Shown one piece after another: positions 59,363 to 64,000 of a stretch of DNA of 64,000 bases. The stretch's first letter is position 1. Every line of letters starts with the position of its first letter. Source of the DNA: Selenomonas timonae (GTDB taxonomy: Bacteria; Bacillota; Negativicutes; Selenomonadales; Selenomonadaceae); the NCBI RefSeq assembly GCF_014250475.1, contig NZ_CP060204.1, positions 1 to 64,000 on the forward strand. Direction: 5' to 3'. The translations under genes were made by a program, and so were the position numbers. The notes under the pieces are model-generated. The model was not told the origin of the DNA and ran no database searches. It saw nothing but the letters and a program-made list of their open reading frames with translations.

Positions 59363-62300
59363 TCAAATCCCCTTCAGCGTAAACGCCAAATGCCGCGTTT
59401 CGTTTTTCTGCACATACTCTGCAAGCACGGGTGCGCCCCAACTATCGTCTCCGCCCACGCCGCACATCCCTGCCGACGCACGTAGATACGTGTGCTGCGG
59501 ACGCGGCAGATCGTATGCATGACGCGCATTCTCAAGTTCATGTGGGCTATACGGAAGTGCCGATGCCTCGAACGGCACATCGCCCGCAAGGCGAATCCCA
59601 TGCCCGCTGCGATCCGTGACCTCGATCCAACGCACACCACGATGATTGCCCGTCTCCTGCGGACGCAGATACGGCTCAACCTCGTCTGCCGCCGTACTCT
59701 CATAGATACCGAGCCGCGCACCCTCGCAGCGGTCAATGTAGTTCTCCTTTGGCCCGTACCCATAGAAGCGAATGCGGTCATAGTCCGCAGAGAGCGTAAA
59801 GAGCATCGCAAAGTCCGGCATCTCGGGCAGCCCCGCTGCAGCCTCATAGTCGAGTGCAACGCGGAGCGCCCCCGTCACATCCACCGTATAGGTGACGCTG
59901 CAGGTTGCTGCAGGAGACGCTGTGAGTGCATAGGTAAAGCGCACAGTGACGCTCTTGGCGCGGCGTTCCTCCTGTCTGCCGAAGAATCCGTCCACCACCG
60001 TAGACGCTGCGCCGTCCACGCTGTACTCAATCCGCGTGCAGCGGCGATAGAGACTCGCAAGCTTCCACTGCGCACAATCCGCCATGCGTCCGCTGCCGTA
60101 GTCGTTGTCAACAGGCGCACGCCAGAACGACGGCTGCGGCAGTTCCTCGATCAGCTCCCGCCCGCCATAACGATAGGAAACGAGATTGCCCTGTGCACTT
60201 GAGAACATAAGGGAGAAACCCGCCCCCTGCACACCGAGATTGATGTCCCCCTGCACCACACGCAGACTTCCATTCTCCGCGAGCGGTGCATAAACGGGTG
60301 CGGAAGGACACGCCGCAACGACATCGCGGATCTGCAGTGCGTCACCCGTCCATGCCGGCAGAATCGTCTGCCCAAACGCAACCTCATGCCCCACGTTTGC
60401 CCAACGCTCCTCCCGTGCAAGCACGAGAGACGCTGTCAGGACGTGTTCCCCGCTGCCGAATGCGGGTACGGCGCAGGGCACACAGCGCGTTTCTCCCGGC
60501 GGTACGGAGGGTGCCGGCATACGCCGCTGCCAGACCGTCTGTCCGTCCACGGCAAGAACAAGCTGCAGCACATAGCAGTCCGCATTTGTAAAGAGGCTCT
60601 TGTTCTCGATCTCCACACCATTCCACGAAGGGCGCAGCGTGAAATTCTGATAGTTGAACTTCACATCCTGCAACTTCGCCGTCCCTCGACGGTCGGCAAA
60701 GAAAGTGCCGTTGCCGCTGAAGTTGTAGTCCGACGGACGGTCGCCGAAGTCGCCGCCATAGAGAAATACATCCTCACCGTACCGCCCGCGCCGACGAATT
60801 GCCTGATCGCCGAAATCCCAGATAAAGCCGCCCTGATAGAGTGGCTCGCGCTCCGTCAGCTCCGTGTACTTGTGCATACCGCCGCAGCTGTTGCCCATCG
60901 CGTGCGTATACTCACAGCAGATAAAGGGCTTGTCCCTGTGCTCCTTGAGGAACGCCTCGATGTCCGCCACCTTCGTATACATCTGGCTTTCCATATCGCT
61001 CGTTGCGGGATAGCTGCGATCCCAGAAAATCCCCTCGTAGTGCACGAGACGCGTCGGATCGACGCGGCGGAAGTATTCGCTCATCTCGTAGATGTCACGC
61101 CCGCCGCAGGACTCGTTTCCGCACGACCAGATGAGGATGCACGGATGGTTCTTGTCCCGCTCGTACATCGACTGTGCGCGGTCAAGCACGGCGGGCAGCC
61201 AAGCCTCGTGATCGCCTGGCACGGTATGCTCGTCCTTCGCACACGCGCCATTCTTCATCCACGAGCCGTGCGTCTCAAGATTCGTCTCATCGATGACATA
61301 GAGTCCGTAAATATCGCACAGCTCATAGAGACGGCTGCTGTTCGGATAATGTGACGTGCGGATCGCGTTGACATTCGCGCGTTTGAGTGCAATGAGATCC
61401 TGCTCAAAGAGCGCGGGGTCCATCGCACGCCCGTGGTCGCAGTCGAACTCGTGGCGGTTGACTCCCTTGAACACAATGCGCTTGCCATTGATCTGCATCA
61501 GACCGTCCCTCATGCAGAACTCACGGAAGCCGACACGCACGCGCACGACCTCCTGTAGGAGACCGTCCGCATCATAGACACAGAGAACGGCATGGTAGAG
61601 ATACGGCTCCTCCGCACTCCACAGATGAACCCCCGTGATGTCCGCCGAAAACTCGTATGCCTCCCCCTCGATATGCTCATTGACTTGCAGCACCTCGGTG
61701 CCGTCCGCATCATAGAGATCGAGCAGAACGCCCTTGTCCCCCGCATCGCCGAACGAGAGACGAATGGAGAGCTGACCGTCCGCATAGTTATGAACAGGGA
61801 TTGCACGGACTTCGATGTCCTCGATGTGCACGGCGGGCTTGGTATAGAGAAGGACATCCCGATAGATTCCCGAGAAGCGCCAGAAGTCCTGATCCTCAAG
61901 CCAGCTCGCACTCGTATAGCGGAATACCATCGCCGCCAGCTTGTTCTCGCCCGCCACAAGATACGGTGTCAGATCGAAGTCCGCAGGGGTGCAGCTGTCC
62001 TCACTGTAGCCGACGAAATGCCCGTTGAGGAAGAGCGCGAGTGCCGCGTCCACGCCGGCAAAGGAAATGAAAACATTTTCCCAGTCCTTCGGCACGTTGA
62101 AATACTTTACATAGCAGCCGACGGGGTTGCTGCGCGTCGGAATCTCCCCCGGCGCGATGCTCTCGTGTCCGTCCCATGGATACGTCGTGTTCGTGTAATG
62201 CGGTACACCATGCCCCTCCATCTGGATGTGCGCCGGCACACGGATCGTCTCCCAATCGTGACAATCATAATCCGCCGCCTCGAAGCCCTGCGGGATGAGT

Positions 62301-62476
62301 GTCGTATTCCGCGCATAAGCAAAATGCCAAATGCCGCCGAGCGTGCGGTAGAACGAGGATACGCCGCGTGCCAGTTCCGCCTCATCACGATAGAAGATAT
62401 GGTCGCTGTGCGCAGGCAGGCGGTTCTCCGCAAAATACTGCGGGTCTTTCAGTTTCTCAAAATCGAAGCCGCTCAT
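59363..62476 (-). CDS. lacZ: Beta-galactosidase, GH2 (LacZ type)
   Basis: A 1037-residue cytosolic lactase. Order: jelly-roll sugar-binding domain (YTNTTYPWDGHESIAPG at about 110; WLEDQDFWRFSGIYRDV), Ig-like domain, TIM barrel with KGVNRHEFDCDHGRAMD, the acid/base Glu in IWSCGNESCGGRD, the nucleophile Glu in ICCEYTHAMGNSCGG, then domain 4 and the C-terminal beta-sandwich (small chain). The start at 62476 follows GGAGG; the longer frame reads into the permease gap. It follows the GPH symporter by 67 bases holding a hairpin. Confidence 0.95.
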   Translation of the reverse strand: MSGFDFEKLKDPQYFAENRLPAHSDHIFYRDEAELARGVSSFYRTLGGIWHFAYARNTTLIPQGFEAADYDCHDWETIRVPAHIQMEGHGVPHYTNTTYPWDGHESIAPGEIPTRSNPVGCYVKYFNVPKDWENVFISFAGVDAALALFLNGHFVGYSEDSCTPADFDLTPYLVAGENKLAAMVFRYTSASWLEDQDFWRFSGIYRDVLLYTKPAVHIEDIEVRAIPVHNYADGQLSIRLSFGDAGDKGVLLDLYDADGTEVLQVNEHIEGEAYEFSADITGVHLWSAEEPYLYHAVLCVYDADGLLQEVVRVRVGFREFCMRDGLMQINGKRIVFKGVNRHEFDCDHGRAMDPALFEQDLIALKRANVNAIRTSHYPNSSRLYELCDIYGLYVIDETNLETHGSWMKNGACAKDEHTVPGDHEAWLPAVLDRAQSMYERDKNHPCILIWSCGNESCGGRDIYEMSEYFRRVDPTRLVHYEGIFWDRSYPATSDMESQMYTKVADIEAFLKEHRDKPFICCEYTHAMGNSCGGMHKYTELTEREPLYQGGFIWDFGDQAIRRRGRYGEDVFLYGGDFGDRPSDYNFSGNGTFFADRRGTAKLQDVKFNYQNFTLRPSWNGVEIENKSLFTNADCYVLQLVLAVDGQTVWQRRMPAPSVPPGETRCVPCAVPAFGSGEHVLTASLVLAREERWANVGHEVAFGQTILPAWTGDALQIRDVVAACPSAPVYAPLAENGSLRVVQGDINLGVQGAGFSLMFSSAQGNLVSYRYGGRELIEELPQPSFWRAPVDNDYGSGRMADCAQWKLASLYRRCTRIEYSVDGAASTVVDGFFGRQEERRAKSVTVRFTYALTASPAATCSVTYTVDVTGALRVALDYEAAAGLPEMPDFAMLFTLSADYDRIRFYGYGPKENYIDRCEGARLGIYESTAADEVEPYLRPQETGNHRGVRWIEVTDRSGHGIRLAGDVPFEASALPYSPHELENARHAYDLPRPQHTYLRASAGMCGVGGDDSWGAPVLAEYVQKNETRHLAFTLKGI

Positions 62477-62501
62477 ATCAAGACCTCCATTTCTGCAAAG
62501 A

Positions 62502-62523
62502 AAGCGGCCGACACCGACCGCTT
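62502..62523 (-). promoter_or_regulatory. Intercistronic hairpin between symporter and lacZ
   Basis: On the minus strand AAGCGGTCG pairs with CGGCCGCTT (one G-U) over GTGT, followed by TTTCTTT. It looks like a partial terminator or attenuator that could lower lacZ expression relative to the symporter. Confidence 0.45.
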
Positions 62524-62543
62524 CCACAAATGCTGCCACAGGA

Positions 62544-63965
62544 TTACTTATTCATTTCATCCCATTTTTCTTCCAGTTCCTCCACAATGCGTGCATGCTC
62601 CGCCTCCGTAAGCGTCACCTTCGCACGATAGAGAATCGTCCCAAGCAGGATGAACACAAACGGCAGTGCAAACATGACGAGCTTGAAGTTGAAGAGGTTC
62701 TCCGGCGTGATCGTCGCCGCCGTCGCGCCGCTCGTCATGCCGACCCAGATCGCAGTCAGACCGATCAGCCCGCTTGTAATCGCACCCGCGAGCTTATCCA
62801 CCAGAGGACGCACGCAGAGGACAAGAGCCTCATCACGATGCCCGAGCTTCAGCTGCCCGTACTCGACTGTATCCGTGATCGTCATGAGCACAACGAGAAA
62901 GATCAGCGGCTGCGGCAGAGCAAAGAGACCTGCGGCAAAGAGGGTCATAAGGACGCTCGTGCCCGCCATCGCGTAGAGCACGATGCCAACGAGCATCACG
63001 GCAACCGAGCCGAAGAAGAGCCTCCGACGGCTGAACTTCTCCGTCAGCGTCGGGAAGAGAGCCACGGCGAGCAAGCCGATGATAACGTTGATAACGCCGA
63101 GGAACGAGAACTGTTTTGCGTCGCCGAGCACATAGATAAAGTAATAGAGGTTGAAATTATTGATGACATTCTGCCCAAGAACAAAAACAAGATACGCAAT
63201 CGCCACCCAGAGCAGCTGATCATTCTTGATGAGGATCGAGAACACGTCCTTGAACGAGGTCTCCGTCTTGTTCTCGCGCAGCGCGGAATCCTCCTCCTTT
63301 GTCCCAAGGCCGAGGATAATCGCGCCGAGGGTTGCGATGCCGCCGCCGATGACCGCAAACGCAAACCAGCCCGCAGAGTCACCCGCACCGCCGTTCTCGT
63401 TCAGCGAGAAGTAGAGCACGACGGGCATGACGATCGCCGTGACCAGCTGACCGCCGAACACCGAACCAATACGTGCATAGGTCGCCGTCACCTCACGCTC
63501 GCGCGAGTCGAACGAGAGCGCAGGGATCATCGACCAGATGGCAACGTCCTTTGCCGAGTAGAACACATCCATGATGAGGTAGAGGACTGCAAAGAGGACG
63601 AGGTAGAGCATCGGATTCGACACCGTCAGCCCGCCCATATCCGTAAATAGGATCGCCAGCGTGATCGCCGCAACGAACGCGCCCACAATGACCCACGGCT
63701 TGAACTTGCCCCAGCGTGTCTTGGTCTTGTCGATCGTATTGCCGATGAACGGGTCGAGGAACAGCTCGCCCACGCGCAGGACAAGGATGATCGTCGTCAC
63801 AATGCCGATCATATAGGCATCGTGCTCATGGTTGTCGGAGTGGAACAGATTGCTCGTGACAAAGATCATAAAGTACGTACCGAGCATAGCATAGAACACA
63901 TCATGTCCGAAGGTGCCGCAGGAATAAGCGATGCGCGGCCAGAACTTGCTCTTTTTGTCCGACAT
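62544..63965 (-). CDS. GPH-family sugar:cation symporter (lactose/galactoside)
   Basis: A 473-residue, twelve-helix transporter of the glycoside-pentoside-hexuronide family. Seen: FWPRIAYSCGTFGHDVFYAM at the start, the conserved GNTIDKTKTRWGKFKPW after helix 2, ATYARIGSVFGGQLV, and FNLYYFIYVLGDAKQF. It lacks the C-terminal EIIA domain of the streptococcal LacS. Position before lacZ and the Leloir genes supports lactose or galactoside uptake. The start has GGAGGGCTTCCC upstream; promoter lies beyond the window end. Confidence 0.92.
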   Translation of the reverse strand: MSDKKSKFWPRIAYSCGTFGHDVFYAMLGTYFMIFVTSNLFHSDNHEHDAYMIGIVTTIILVLRVGELFLDPFIGNTIDKTKTRWGKFKPWVIVGAFVAAITLAILFTDMGGLTVSNPMLYLVLFAVLYLIMDVFYSAKDVAIWSMIPALSFDSREREVTATYARIGSVFGGQLVTAIVMPVVLYFSLNENGGAGDSAGWFAFAVIGGGIATLGAIILGLGTKEEDSALRENKTETSFKDVFSILIKNDQLLWVAIAYLVFVLGQNVINNFNLYYFIYVLGDAKQFSFLGVINVIIGLLAVALFPTLTEKFSRRRLFFGSVAVMLVGIVLYAMAGTSVLMTLFAAGLFALPQPLIFLVVLMTITDTVEYGQLKLGHRDEALVLCVRPLVDKLAGAITSGLIGLTAIWVGMTSGATAATITPENLFNFKLVMFALPFVFILLGTILYRAKVTLTEAEHARIVEELEEKWDEMNK

Positions 63966-64000
63966 GGGAAGCCCTCCTCAGCCTTTGACCGTGCGGATGT

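Overview
The window looks like chromosomal DNA of a Gram-negative Firmicute (Negativicutes), most likely a Selenomonas or Centipeda relative. This is inferred from GC-rich third codon positions, a Firmicutes-type division and cell-wall gene order (including the DUF881 and DUF1290 genes before ftsZ), a MurE with the meso-diaminopimelate motif, a class 2 GalT, a clade II PurL, and an FtsZ beginning [13 protein letters not shown] after correction of its start. No rRNA, tRNA, CRISPR array or phage was seen.

Layout. 1-10.4 kb (+): alanine dehydrogenase, an APC amino-acid permease, a PhzF-like protein, a purine-permease-like membrane protein, a glucosaminidase, an ABC-F ATPase, UbiB-like kinase, AroH chorismate mutase and an unknown lipoprotein. 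10.5-12.0 kb: an IS3-family element sitting in the loop of a terminator hairpin. 12.0-19.2 kb (-): a Gat-type PTS (EIIA, EIIB, EIIC), two polyol dehydrogenases, ribulose-phosphate epimerase and a PRD regulator; the enzyme set fits pentitol rather than galactitol use. 19.4-20.1 kb: a broken IS200-type transposase and hairpin-rich DNA. 20.1-34.4 kb (-): rpiB and the dcw cluster from mraZ to ftsZ, with murC and ddl fused into one gene and ftsI, ftsW, murB and ftsA missing; the promoter carries four MraZ-type boxes. 34.5-42.4 kb (-): asd, dapB, recG, pckA, thrC, ybaK. 42.5-48.1 kb (+): a NAD synthetase with a degenerate glutaminase half, and a manganese/iron/zinc-type ABC transporter whose second permease carries a winged-helix tail. 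48.1-51.9 kb (-): purL. 52.0-64.0 kb (-): a lactose/alpha-galactoside/Leloir operon (GPH symporter, lacZ, galK, galE, galT, LacI-family repressor, GH36 alpha-galactosidase).

The most unusual signal is a 152-base intergenic element present twice (7445-7596 and 55364-55515), identical in length and in its central hairpin. Its two copies differ mostly at paired positions: nine base pairs show compensatory double changes, and the wobble pairs make sense only when the + strand is read as RNA. This looks like a dispersed structured RNA or an RNA-like mobile repeat that I cannot assign to a known family.

How the genes work together: imported sugars and pentitols feed central carbon metabolism (Leloir pathway, pentose phosphates, PEP carboxykinase). 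dapB and asd supply diaminopimelate to MurE. MurC-Ddl, MurD, MurE, MurF, MraY and MurG build lipid II for the FtsZ/FtsQ/FtsL division machinery. Starts were moved from the longest open frame where a Shine-Dalgarno site decided the matter (EIIC, EIIB, PRD regulator, rpiB, ftsZ, murG, murF, pckA, thrC, nadE, purL, galK, lacZ and others).
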